Assembly: GCA_024305405.1 (NCBI GenBank)
Contig: JAKNDB010000110.1
Coordinates: 1,054,001-1,118,000 of the forward strand
Reading direction: 5' to 3'
From: Dirofilaria immitis
Taxonomy: Eukaryota; Nematoda; Chromadorea; Rhabditida; Onchocercidae
DNA: 64,000 bases
A model generated the notes under the pieces. It searched no databases, was not told where the DNA came from, and saw only the letters and a list, made by a program, of their open reading frames with translations. The number at the start of each line of letters is the position of its first letter. The stretch's first letter is position 1. Shown in pieces: positions 1 to 10,894 of this stretch. The position numbers and the translations under genes were made by a program.

Positions 1-163
1 TTCAAAACCGATTAAAGAAAAATTTTTTGAATGAGTACAACAAAACAATTTTAAGACTCGAGTCAAAAATCATTTCAGGAGGACATATTTGGGCCTGCTG
101 ATGAATGTGATTAGAATATGCTTAACTCCACAAGTAAACTTCTCTAATCGTGAAGAAAAATAG

Positions 164-204
164 ATTTATCGTAGATTCAAATGCAATTTATCGTAGATTC
201 AAAT
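164..204. repeat. Two 19-bp direct copies, 22-bp period
   Basis: A 19-bp sequence starting ATTTATCGTAG occurs at 164-182 and again, identical, at 186-204. It lies in an intron or the 3' part of the IL-17-receptor-like gene. Confidence 0.8.
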
Positions 205-299
205 ACATTCTATTAGTGAAAATTTAGAGGTCTTGACAATGATAATATTATCATTGTAACCATTTCCTGATCATGACATTACCTGATTGTTCTACTTAC

Positions 300-852
300 C
301 TGAAGAGTTCTCAAGAGTTGATAAAGCATTAAATCTGATGTAATTTATTAATATAGGTGGCTCACATTAACACTTGATCGATTTGCTTGTCAAATAAACA
401 ATCGAGTGGTTCAGGCTCCTTTCGTTCAATACAATATTCTTGCTCTATCTTACATCGATAATGATAATATGCTCCTTCAGAATTAATAATAACCACTTTG
501 TCAGCATTCAAGATTGAAACGTTGATATAATCGAGAAGATTGCGTTCAATTTGAGCAATATCCCAAACATCCAACTAGAAATTCATTACTGTCATACTTT
601 GAAATGATGCAATTCCATGTTTTTGTTTGCCTAATTCTTTTTAAAATTTATTAAATTATGTGATGAATGGGTTATACTTTATCTAACATACTTCTGTTAG
701 TTAACTTTGGAAAATATTGTTGATGAATTTAAAAAAATAACTCACATGAACATCGAAACCAAACACACTACGCAAATATTTCGCAAATAGAAGAACACAT
801 TTTTCATGTAACAAACTATCATGCGAATAAACCAGTAAAACATTAAGTTGTG
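300..852 (-). other. Cytoplasmic SEFIR domain (three exons)
   Basis: The exon at 746-852 encodes LNVLLVYSHDSLLHEKC then LLFAKYLRSVFGFDVH. The exon at 366-574 continues with LDVWDIAQIERNLLDYI, then NADKVVIINSEGAYYHYRC. This reproduces the SEFIR pattern: a first strand with a YS-x-D loop, the helix ending in a GF-x-V strand, the LDxW motif, and the VxxxSEGA strand. SEFIR domains mediate homotypic contacts with ACT1-like adaptors. A short third exon at 300-334 with a GTAAGT donor extends it. The phase is continuous across all three exons. Confidence 0.85.
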
Positions 853-3800
853 CTAAAAGAATTATTAAATTAATAATTATTCAAGATATCAGTAATGAGT
901 AACATATACTTTCAGATTTCAGAGTTCACGTATTCTTTTGAAAAGTTCAGTGAGATTTCTACATTTTTGATTAAAGGGACAAATTTTGAATAGTTCAACC
1001 TTGTATTTTGTAGATTTCAAATTAATAGAAAAATCAAACCAATATGAATAAGAGGTGCTCGACTATTGGATAAGGTTGTCAGGGCTGTCGATGGCGGACG
1101 ATCTGTTACGAATCGAATTCGGATAGCTTTATTGGTTAGTCGACGGCGAGCATGGTATAAGTATAAGATATAAAGTAGGAAAAATACTGTTAAACTTATA
1201 ACCAAAAACATTATTGCCAGCATTACTGTCCTGTAATGAATTAATCTAAAAGTTCAAAAAAAACTATCGAAAACAAAAGATTAATTATTTTAGCTCAATA
1301 TAAACAGTTTTATGTATATTGTTCATAATAATAAATAATAATGCAAATATTGTGAATTTTACTGACGAAATCGTACCGAATCAATGAATACATTTGCAAG
1401 CATCACTTTAATACATAGCTCTAAATGATTTTTGAGATAAAATTAAAGATTCGAGTGAATTTTGAAGATAAAAGTGAAAATTTGAAGAAATTTTCGAAGT
1501 TAAAGTGAAAATTCTGTTTTAAAAGATAACAAATTTTTGAAAATAAAAGAAGGAAAATGTTTAAATTGATGTTTCGCAGTTGATATAAGGTTGAAATTTC
1601 CATGAAATTCTCTGATTAAAACAAGAAATGACTTCTAATAAAACGAATAAGCTTCAACAGGTGGCTTAATCAAAGAGATAAATTAAATGAAATAGTTGAA
1701 CTGTCAGTTGATATCAACAATTTGCTTCAAGAAATTAATGTTGAACCTATCCAATTCACGATATTGTTCTTAACTAGAAATCAGAAAAGTGGTAGATCGA
1801 ATGTAACGGACTAGAATGACAGTTTGGTAATATGAATTAGAAATTGCAAATTCGATCCATATATCTTCATTTTGAAAAGGACTTGATACTTGCCATATAT
1901 ATTCTTTAGCACTATGCTCAGCACGCAAAATTAAAGTACTGTTTCGTTCTAATCCTGGTGCAATTGCTAATGGTTTTTCCATTCCTAGAATTGTAATTAG
2001 AATTATTGGTAAAGTTTGTCACTTCCTAGAATAAAATTACGTAGGAAAACATGAAAATTTAATGTAGGACTCCTTACTTCAATTCTGGATAAAATTGTTA
2101 CGATAAATAATACAGATTAAAACTCCAAAATTAGAGAATAAAAGAAATTCCCATTTGAATTTTTTTGCAGCTGTTTTAAAAATAATACTATTGGTTTTTT
2201 CAAATTAAACTTACTTTGAATTCGAACTTTGTGCCAGTCAGCAGCGATACAGGAGCATACCATCCGATCATCAAACGGATTAGTACTCAGTACCGGACAA
2301 AGGCAACGACCATCACGAGAACGTTCGATCGGTATAACAGATGGCATAAAATACTGATCCACCTAAAAGGATATAATTTGACTTTTTTTTTGATAAAACT
2401 ATTGCTCGATACCAGTAAATTACAATAATGGATTACACATCGGATGTCTTATTCAGTACGTAATTTTTTTTTTTTTAGTAAAAACAATGTTTTACAAAAT
2501 ATTATAAAGAAAAACAGCATTTTCAAAGAATAATTAGATTCATATCTTAAAATGATAAAACAGGACGATAATTTAAGATTTCTGACGAAATTTCTGCTTA
2601 GGATATACTGGCGATGATTATTAGTGAAAGAATGACAATATTGCTAGAAATAAAAAAATATATCCATACAATTTTTCAAAATTTATTTAGAAAATTTTTA
2701 AATTACAAAAAGAATTACTGCAATATTTTTATCAGTCGGCAATTTCTCTTTCATTATCACATTCTTTTAAAAAAATTTTTTATGAGATTTTTTCAAATAT
2801 TTAAGATAAAAATAATTTTCAAATAATACCTCTAAATCCGTAAAGTTATACTCGCCAAAAAGGATCGTTTGATTACCAAAATATTCCATATACATTAATT
2901 CAACTGGTACCACTGCAGTATGAAGCAATTCCAGGCCACTTTCATCTTTCAGTCGTACTTCATAACCTTCGAAGCAGTAATGAGGTGGTGCACCAACAAA
3001 TTCCACTTGAATCGTTCGTGCTATTGGATGCACCAAAATACGTCGAAATCCACCCGTCCATCGAGATGCTTGCAAATTTGCTAAACAAAAATTGTTAACA
3101 ATTTTAGTTTTCCTTTTTTCAAATCTAAAAGATAGAAAAATGAATTTGAAAAGTAATATTTTTCTGAAGAAATTTTTTGTTTTGAATACTTGCTATATTG
3201 TACTACGTAATTCTGAAAGTCTGAAAGAAATTGCTTGATTAAAATTTGGGAAAAATTTACATGTTCGTTTGCAGTCATGTTCAATGGTCGTGTCATTATA
3301 ATAATCTGAAAAAAAAGGAAAAAATCCAAAGTCAAGCAAGGCATATTTGGTACTAGATAAAGTTACTCGAGATCCATAAATTTGATTAGATCATAAATTT
3401 TATCCATAAACTTAACATCAAGATTGCCTATTCACAAAACACATGAATTTTCCAAAAACCGCTAATTTTAACTGATTACTGAACTGTTCTATTTAAATTT
3501 ATTTCCGTAATTATTATCTCCCAGCAATTCTTATATCTAATTCCAATATTCTATTCTTGTGCCTTTCGAAATTTTATTTCATAACTGTGGATTTTCTCAT
3601 TCCAACACCAAATTTTCAAGAAATGTCTCAAAAAATCAATGAATATTTACCAGGATGATGAGGCATTTGAATATGTTTCCGGAGAATCGTTGTATCATTT
3701 TTTCTTTTCGACAAGCTTATCAACTTAATGTCATAAGTTTCATCAAATTCGAATAAACTTTCAGAAGCAAAGTGAAATCGAGGCTAGAAATAAACTAATT

Positions 3801-6800
3801 GCTGTTATGTTATTGACCATTTAAGAGTTCGCAATTGCCGATTATTTCTTAAAATACTTCCAAGTTTACTTACGAAAATCCGATTTTTTTAAACTGATTT
3901 TTCTATTATATTTTGAAATTTGAAATAACTTTATTGTTGCAAGGAAATAACTCCAAAATTGAATTTTCAAATTTTAGCTTTTTTACTTCGTCTTCAAATA
4001 TTTGAAATATAAACTATTTTCTCTTGGAATAATAAATCCCTTATACTTTGCAATAGTAATGAGAGAAAACAGTTCTAAATTTAACTTTGTGACTTAAAAA
4101 AGCAATTAGTTGGGCAAAATTAATTCTTTTCGTTGAGAAGTTATTATCAATTCTATTTGTTCTTTTCACTATTTTTGGAATTAGTAAAAGAAAAAGAAGA
4201 TGAAAAGGAAAAAAAACAAAATATGATAAAGTGAAGCAAACTGTCGTAATCGAATTACTGTTCCAGTGAGAATTTGAGATGTCAAAATAAAAACAAGATC
4301 GATTAGATATGGCATCTTCAATTTCCAATATAAATCCCAAAAGCAATGTTGTAGAATCTGCAAGTATTTTACGAGGAAAAAGTCAATATTAATCGGAAAC
4401 TAAATTTTAAATAAAATTTTTCTCATCTATTCATTTGTTAAAACTATAAGTACTAAAAATTATTAAAATTTGCACTGAATTTTTATAATTTAAAAATATG
4501 GCGAATTTTGGGATTTCTAAAATAATAAATTATTTTTTAAAATATTTCCTTCATCTTAATTTTTAATATATTCCTTAGATGATAACTTTTCTTAGCAAAT
4601 TATTAGTCACTTGAAATGCAACAAAATTTTCCAATGCCTATCTATGATTATGATATTTATAAATACTTCCTTATCATTAAAAGATGAAGAAAAAAATTTT
4701 TTTATATCTTATTCTTAGTTATACAGAAAAGAAAAAAATCCTATTATCTTAGAACATATAAAACTAGATTAATGAAAAAGTATGATTGGCATTCGTCGAT
4801 TCGACTAAATTATGGTTTATTCAATTAATTAATTAATTTCCATTGATTTTCATTCAATTCCCATCTTTTACGACTTTATGTTATATTTGACATATGTTGT
4901 CGGTACCGTATGAAACTGTTTTCAGTCAATCTCTCAGATATTTCGATTTTAATAGAAAGTTGATAGTCTTGAATTAGCAAAAACTATCTCTTCTGAATTT
5001 GCAAATTTAATGCTTTATATTGTTTTGAATTTGAAACGACAAGGTTGTTTCTATCTCCAAACTAGATCCAAAATAATAAGATATTGCAACAAGGGATAAT
5101 ATATATCTTTTATTATTTTGAATGTATGTAAACTATTTAACTTGAAAGTTTTAATGGAATTTCAAATATCAAGTATTTGCATATAAAATGTTTAATTTCT
5201 AAATTTTTAATCGAATTTAAGTAGGTAAGCATAGAAAATTTGGAACAAAGTTTCCACTATTAATCAATGCTTTTTCTTGACATTTTAAATGTCAAACCTG
5301 AAAAATATTGCAGCGCTGCTAACTGACTAAAGCCAGACGATCTCACTTATCAATAGCTTAACAAACAAATCACTGATGTTATCAAACTTATCCAAAAAGT
5401 AGTGAAATCACCAGTAACAGATATATAGTGGAATCGATCAAACTATTACGACCAATGATAATGATCAATTATTATATTAATCTATTATAAATAACTTTAA
5501 GCTGAAAATGATGACGAACTATTTGGCGGTAACTGCCATGAAATATCAACAGATAATTGATAAGTTTGTTTGGCATAGCTGGTAACGACACGAGCAAATG
5601 GTTCCACACGAATATCATGCGCATATCTACTTGCTGTATCTACTATTTTGCTGGTATTACTGCTGCTCTCGTTGATCGCTACATTTCCATCACTGCATTT
5701 TACTAAAATAATTGACGGCATAACTGATAATTAACTAACTAATTAATTCATCTAAAATATCGTTAAAAACATTTTTTAATAAAATTATCAAAAATTACTA
5801 AATGAACATTTAGTGATGATATGATCGTAGACCATAAGCATAATAGGAAGGATGAGAAAGAGAGACAAACAGTAATAGTAAATCTTAACTTAATTTATAC
5901 GTTGCTTGAAAACCATTGCTTAAGTCCAGATGGACAACAAATTTAACGTTATTACTCCGTTTTCTTGGAATGTTACACTTCGATACTAATCAGCTTATTA
6001 TTACGCTAATATTGTAGTGATATGTGACCGAAGGGAAATTTGAATTTGAATCCAGTCGTCCACCATCTTTTACGGATTCCAGTTCAATCATAAATCGTCT
6101 ATGAATTCTTATCCATTCATAGATCATCTTCTATGAATTTCGATCGGTTAGATATTAACGCAATGATAGTATCATTATGATTTTTAATCATCATAAGTGG
6201 GAAAGATGTTCATTTATGAGGAAAACACGGTGGTACTATGCATCTCCGAGAATAATTCTCGATATTTTAAGCAATCATTTTCTTCCGATATACACGATAG
6301 AAAAGAGAGATATTCATACCTGAGCGAACAGTGCATACAAAATCCTGAAAATATCCACATCAATATCTAAATTATTCCTAATTTTATTAATTAACCAGGT
6401 GGAAAAAAATTAAAAGATTGACTAATTTTTCTTTAGTTTAGTCAAAATTAATCATGGTGACTGATCAAATTTTAATTCCTTTTAAAAATAAATAACCAAT
6501 TAATTTTCTTTCTTATTTTGTAGAGTGAATGTAAAGTAAGAAGGAAAAAAAAACGAAAAATTATTCCATTTGCGCACAAATGTTGTAGTGCTAGTAGTTA
6601 TTTGCAGCAGTAATAGATATTTAGTTATAAGTATTTGTTTGTATCATAAATCATTCTTAAAATATTCTTCTTATTGCATGTATCAAAAAAATATGATTTG
6701 GAATATAAATTCTTTCTTTCTTTTTCTTTTCTATTCCCTAAATTTGTAACTTATAATTTAAGCAAACTAAATCGATTAGATTATATTTAGACTTTGGAAT

Positions 6801-6947
6801 TTATAGTAATTAACCAATTACCTTATGATTGTAATCAGCGCAGTTGCCATGATATAATGGATCAAAATCGATGTTCATCGATGTGACAACAACAATGATA
6901 ATAATAATAATAATTATAAATCGGATCACATCAATATAATACGCCAT
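300..6947 (-). CDS. IL-17-receptor-like protein (ILCR family), SEFIR-domain receptor, 3' end uncertain
   Basis: Single-pass receptor of the interleukin-17 receptor family; C. elegans has two (ILCR-1, ILCR-2) that signal through a SEFIR domain, and I cannot tell which this matches. Exons inferred from splice sites and phase: 6822-6947, 6320-6344, 5520-5702, 4242-4357, 3651-3783, 3261-3305, 2830-3080, 2215-2362, one starting at 1984 (end about 1785), 1040-1245 (or 1230), 746-852, 366-574, 300-334. Phases agree except between the exon at 1984 and the membrane exon. Order: hydrophobic N-terminus, ectodomain with scattered cysteines, membrane segment, SEFIR. A further open stretch from about 120 down to 2 ends in TGA and could be the last exon, but the gene may continue outside the window. 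The start is the first ATG before a run of Ile codons. The gene is divergent from the dynein gene, 3.9 kb apart. Confidence 0.85.
1040..1245 (-). other. Transmembrane exon of the IL-17-receptor-like protein
   Basis: Encodes MLAIMFLVISLTVFFLLYIL, a strong single membrane helix, followed directly by basic residues (HARRR), the expected stop-transfer signal on the cytoplasmic side. Two acceptors (first exon base 1245 or 1230) share the same phase. The donor GTTTGA after 1040 joins in phase to the SEFIR exon. The incoming phase does not match any donor I can see in the preceding exon, so a small exon may be missing from my model or one base may be wrong. Confidence 0.7.
1785..5702 (-). other. Ectodomain exons (fibronectin-like, IL-17R type)
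   Basis: Seven exons encode the extracellular part. The exon at 4242-4357 contains GFILEIED followed by RSCFYFDIS, and the exon at 3651-3783 contains FEFDETYDIKLISL. Both resemble paired beta-strands of the IL-17R fibronectin-like D1 domain. The exon at 2830-3080 carries YCFEGYEVRLKD and the exon at 2215-2362 carries the cysteine cluster CLCPV...MVCSC. Family assignment rests mainly on the SEFIR domain downstream; the ectodomain alone would be only suggestive. Confidence 0.6.
6822..6947 (-). other. First exon: signal peptide of the IL-17-receptor-like protein
   Basis: Forty-two codons from ATG at 6947 to a GTAATT donor. Residues 1-9 are a short polar start. Residues 10-21 are an almost pure Ile/Val run, encoded by an ATT-type triplet repeat on this strand, followed by a polar region with the first ectodomain cysteine at residue 36. 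This fits a cleaved signal peptide of a type I receptor. The Ile run sits on a trinucleotide repeat, so its length may vary between individuals. Confidence 0.65.
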
Positions 6948-7414
6948 CCAATATTCAATCTAACCAACAATTCAGTAATACTTTTCTTACTTTGTTTTTC
7001 TTTTTCGATCAGTTAATTGAAAATACTAATGTTTGGTTGACAGTCCTGGTACTGATGGTAGCAATGATGATGGTCGTGATGACGGTAATAGGTTGTAAGA
7101 GGTAGAATTGAATGTAGTAGAAATGGTTTAAGAAATGACGACCCGCTCTCCTGAAAAAAAAAAAAAAAAAATTGATGAGTGTAAGGGAACAAACGTTTGC
7201 TGTGAGAAATAAATGTTTTTTTTTTTTTTCCATAAATACTACTGCCATTTTACTCCATAATTCGCCTGTTTTTATTATATTGCTAACAGCAATAACAGTA
7301 ATAATTATTATTAGTAAAACTAGCAATAGTAACCATAATAACGCAACAATGATAATGATAGCGATAATAACTGGAAAAAAAACAACTTATGCCCTTTTTT
7401 ATTGAAGTACTGAA

Positions 7415-7441
7415 GTGTGTGTGTGTGTGTGTGTCTGTGTG

Positions 7442-7489
<48 letters not shown>

Positions 7490-7567
7490 CGTACGTATAT
7501 GCGTATGTGTATGTGTATGTGTATGCGTATATGTGTTTGTATGTATGTATATGTGTGTATATATTTA
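7415..7567. repeat. TG / ATGTGT microsatellite
   Basis: About 60 bp of near-perfect TG repeats grade into ATGTGT and ATGCGT variants up to 7567. Open frames across it code only for Cys-Val or Tyr-Met repeats and are not genes. Confidence 0.95.
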
Positions 7568-7819
7568 TGTCTGAATGTATATTTTTGTTATATTTCGTTA
7601 GTTTTTCATCTAAATACTATAAAAGATATGTGTAAGTAGTATATATAAGTTAAATCTCGATGTTCCATGTGTGTATCATAATACTGATATTGACTAAATA
7701 ATATTTAAAGGAAAGATCTTAAAATATAGTGTATATTAAAATGATAAGTATCGATTTTTTTATATTGAAGGAACCGAAAAAATAAAAATTAAAAAAGTAG
7801 TAAAATGAAAGAAATGTTT

Positions 7820-8165
7820 AAAACATTGAAATATGAGAGAGGAAATATTTGAAGGAAAGAAGAGAAAGAGAAAAGTAAGCAAAGAGAGAGGAGGAAGTTT
7901 AGAAGAATCGATTATCAATTATAAACTGCTAGCTAAGTTATACAAAAACACCAAATGAAACGATGTATTATTTACTGGACGATCTGGTAAATTCACATGA
8001 AAAGAATGACCTTTAAAAAAGAAATGAACGAAAGAGAAGGAATAGAAGAAAGAAAGGAAAAGGAAGATATGAAGAAAGAGGGAGAGAGGAAAAAATGAAT
8101 AAGTAAAAATGAACTTTCGATGGAAATTTGATAGCCAGCCAACAAAAAAGAGAAAAAAAAGTGAA
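7820..8165. repeat. GA-rich low-complexity stretch
   Basis: Purine-rich sequence of AGAGA, GAAAG and GGAAA words, with few pyrimidines. No coding signal. It could be nucleosome-poor promoter DNA, but nothing in the sequence proves it. Confidence 0.6.
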
Positions 8166-8447
8166 TCAATCGTTTTTTTCCTTTCTCTCTGTTCTCTTTC
8201 TGATTCATTCAGATCTGATGAATATGATTGAGTATTCTAAATTTCATAATATGTTTCATTGAAAGCATCAAAATAATCCTACACACATATTACACACCCA
8301 TACATATATAAATTATATAGTTGAAGATGAATATACATAATTTATAAATATATGAAATGATAAACTTTCAAGCTATAATCGGACAGACCATTAAGCAAAT
8401 AGAAAAATTTTTGATTTTGAAATGGCAATAGCAAATAAACGTCCCTT

Positions 8448-8663
8448 TTGAAATGCGGAAGGCAAACAGAAGCGGCAAGCGATAGGGTAACACGATGCGA
8501 AAATTGTATCCGGCATATTCCTGAATATTTGTTTAATTATATCGATCTTTGGAGGGTTTCGATAGCTTCAATATTGATCATCATAAAATGTTTTTTAAGA
8601 GAAAAGAACGAAAGCCAGAACTGCGAAAAAAGGAAAAAACCGGAATCAATTGACCGATATTAA
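8448..8663 (+). CDS. Weak candidate small ORF in the intergenic region
   Basis: Seventy-one codons from ATG, with a start less AT-rich than its surroundings (MKCGRQTEAASDRVTRCENC). No domain, signal peptide or homologue is recognised, and the second half drifts into Lys/Glu/Arg-rich low complexity. It may instead be a GC-richer promoter or 5' UTR patch. Reported because it is the only non-repetitive open frame between the two divergent genes. Confidence 0.15.
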   Translation: MKCGRQTEAASDRVTRCENCIRHIPEYLFNYIDLWRVSIASILIIIKCFLREKNESQNCEKRKKPESIDRY

Positions 8664-9594
8664 TGGTTGAATATTTTAATTATTTCGCTATTTTTTGTTT
8701 CTTCCAAATGTAAAAAAAAATTATATTAAAATGCAGAAATATGATATATATATATAACGGCTATAGTATATATATATATAGTATTGTCGTTAAAACATTC
8801 GAAAACTACAAATAAGAAAATAATTATTCCGGAAACTTTCGATTTACTTCGATATGCGTACATTGATATCTGAATTTTTGAATTCATATTGTAATCTTGA
8901 AAAAATATATGGCAAAAACTATTTGAAGCAATGATGTGAAGCAAATAAAATCAATTATCAAACATGTTACGATGATTGTTGTATTTCGGAATTTCAACCT
9001 CATCTATTTTAATTACATAAATTCTAAAAACCGGATCCATCTCTAATGTTCATTAATAATATAATTCGGAATAAAATAATCAACTATTAAGAAGTAACTG
9101 ATGAAAGAGGAAAGGAGGAAAAGGAAAAAAACGGCAAAAGGAGCGGAATAGTTAAAAGTATTCGGAAAAAACCGTAACATTGGTACCACAAATTTCAATA
9201 ATTTATGGGTGGAATGATTATAAAATGAGAACAAAAAAGAAAAGGTTCGAAAATTGGCTAAAATTAAGTGGATTGGCGTTAATTTAATAGTTTTCCCAAC
9301 AAGACTAAAATTTCAAACGCAAAAAGAAAAGAAATTGAAGACCTTTTTCTATCTCTTTTTTAAAGTTAACTTTTATGTAAAAAAAAAAAAGGAAAAAGAG
9401 GCATAAATTTAAGCTTTATGAACTCTTTCGTCAATCAAATAGTTTCGACGTTTTTTATCTGTAAATTAAGGAAAAGTGGAATATTTAAGATTTCAGGGAG
9501 AATTATCAAATGTTAAAATTTTTTCCACTATCATCATTCAATATATCTTGAAATAAGCATCATGAAATATATTCAAAAAGGCTTTGTTATGATG

Positions 9595-9608
9595 AATACC
9601 ATGGCAAC
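9595..9608 (+). promoter_or_regulatory. Candidate X-box (RFX/DAF-19 site)
   Basis: AATACCATGGCAAC matches 13 of 14 positions of the C. elegans X-box consensus RYYNYYATRRNRAC; only position 2 fails, and the right half-site ATGGCAAC is perfect. RFX/DAF-19 sites drive ciliary genes, and the downstream gene encodes the ciliary dynein heavy chain. It lies 1.29 kb before the che-3 ATG, farther than typical worm X-boxes, and a 13/14 match to so loose a pattern can occur by chance in 4 kb. Confidence 0.3.
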
Positions 9609-10792
9609 CAAATAATAGTAATGTTTTGAGGCAATTTATCCTTACGTTATATATCATACTATATCGTTATTCAAGTATTATTTTCTAATCTCTTATAACA
9701 ATTATTATGAGTAGTTACCTAATTATGAGTTAATTTTAAAGAAGAAAAAATTTTAAACTTTAATAAACATGTTCAATTTCGAATCAATAGTTTTCTAACT
9801 TTTTATAACTAAACTTTTTGAATAATTAATTTAATAGTCTTAAGAAAAAGAGAAAAATACCATTTTTTTTCTTTTTAAAGGCAGAAATCATTTTTCGTTG
9901 AAAAAAACCTTTTTCTGTTCTTCCAAACCAATATGTATTATTGCTATTGTCAGATTTGACTTTAAAAAACGTGATACGTGAAAAGTGTAATATTAAATGT
10001 TTCACTTTACTGTTGCTTATCCAAATAATAAAAGTATGCGAAACTATTCGAAAAAATTTAAAGCAAATTTTCAAATTTTTAAAAATTTGTTCTAATATGG
10101 TGATAGCGATATTTTTTGAATCAAGGTCCACTCCTTCCTAAAAATAAAGTAAATATTAATCATTCCGCTTGAAAAAAATCGAAGAAATATGTCTGCACTA
10201 TATATATTTTTTTATCCATTCAAATATTAAATAGTATCCTTTTTAAAAACACGAGGCGTAAATAAATTTTGCAATGAAATTTTCATAAAACTTTGAAAGT
10301 TTTTTTAATATAAAATTTCTAATGTATTGGCAAACTTTTAGACAACATGAAATAATTTTACATTTTTGCAGCTTGTTACAATTTATGATGTCTTCTCTAA
10401 TTTTAGTACCAATTATTTTTCTTTAATTTTTTCTCTTTTCTCATCATACAAAAATGCTTACAATAAAAACACTTGAAGAAATATGAACTTATGAACAGCT
10501 TATTTCCTATGCTATAATTATTTTTCTTTTGAAGAAATACAAAAACATATAAACTATACATAAAATTTTGTAAAAAATCTAACAATCAAATTAATCACGG
10601 ACACATACGAGAAAGGATGTGTGATAATATGATAACGTATTTGGAAAATTAATAAGTTACCAATTGGAAATTTATTTTTGTACATCAGAAAAATGGAATT
10701 ATAGTGAGATAAAACAAATCAGTCGATCAATAGATAGCAGATTGATGAAACAAAGTAATAGATTCAACAAAAATTTGTCAAAAGTAAGTTTT

Positions 10793-10806
10793 TATTGCTT
10801 TTTTAG
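10793..10806 (+). promoter_or_regulatory. Strong 3' splice site before the che-3 ATG (possible trans-splice acceptor)
   Basis: A pyrimidine tract ending TTTTTTAG lies 88 bp before the start codon. A donor-like GTAAGT occurs only about 20 bp upstream, too close for an intron, so the site fits either spliced-leader addition, common in nematodes, or an intron with a more distant 5' UTR exon. Confidence 0.4.
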
Positions 10807-10894
10807 ATTAAATTATATCGTGTATTTTATAGTAGTACAAATCAGGAATTTTATAAGTAAGAAATTGATATAATAGTAGTATACAAGATTTAAA

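Larger units (their letters stand above)
6948..10894. other. Head-to-head intergenic region, IL-17-receptor-like gene to che-3
   Basis: Nearly 4 kb with no gene I can support. It must hold the promoters of both divergent genes. It contains A and T runs near 7153-7230, a TG/ATGTGT microsatellite, a GA-rich low-complexity stretch, short AT dinucleotide runs near 8740-8780, one short open frame at 8448 and a candidate X-box at 9595. Most long frames here are products of low-complexity DNA. Confidence 0.8.

Noticed and set aside
4041..4363. A 101-codon minus-strand frame taken as one exon
   Set aside because: Only 4242-4357 fits the splice phases and the receptor family; the rest is T-rich intron.
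6842..6856. GTTGCCATGATATA, an X-box-like sequence
   Set aside because: It lies in the coding part of the receptor's first exon and misses the final A-C of the half-site.
7389..7639. Three overlapping plus-strand frames of 60-75 codons rich in Cys/Val/Tyr/Met
   Set aside because: They are translations of the TG/ATGTGT microsatellite in all three frames.
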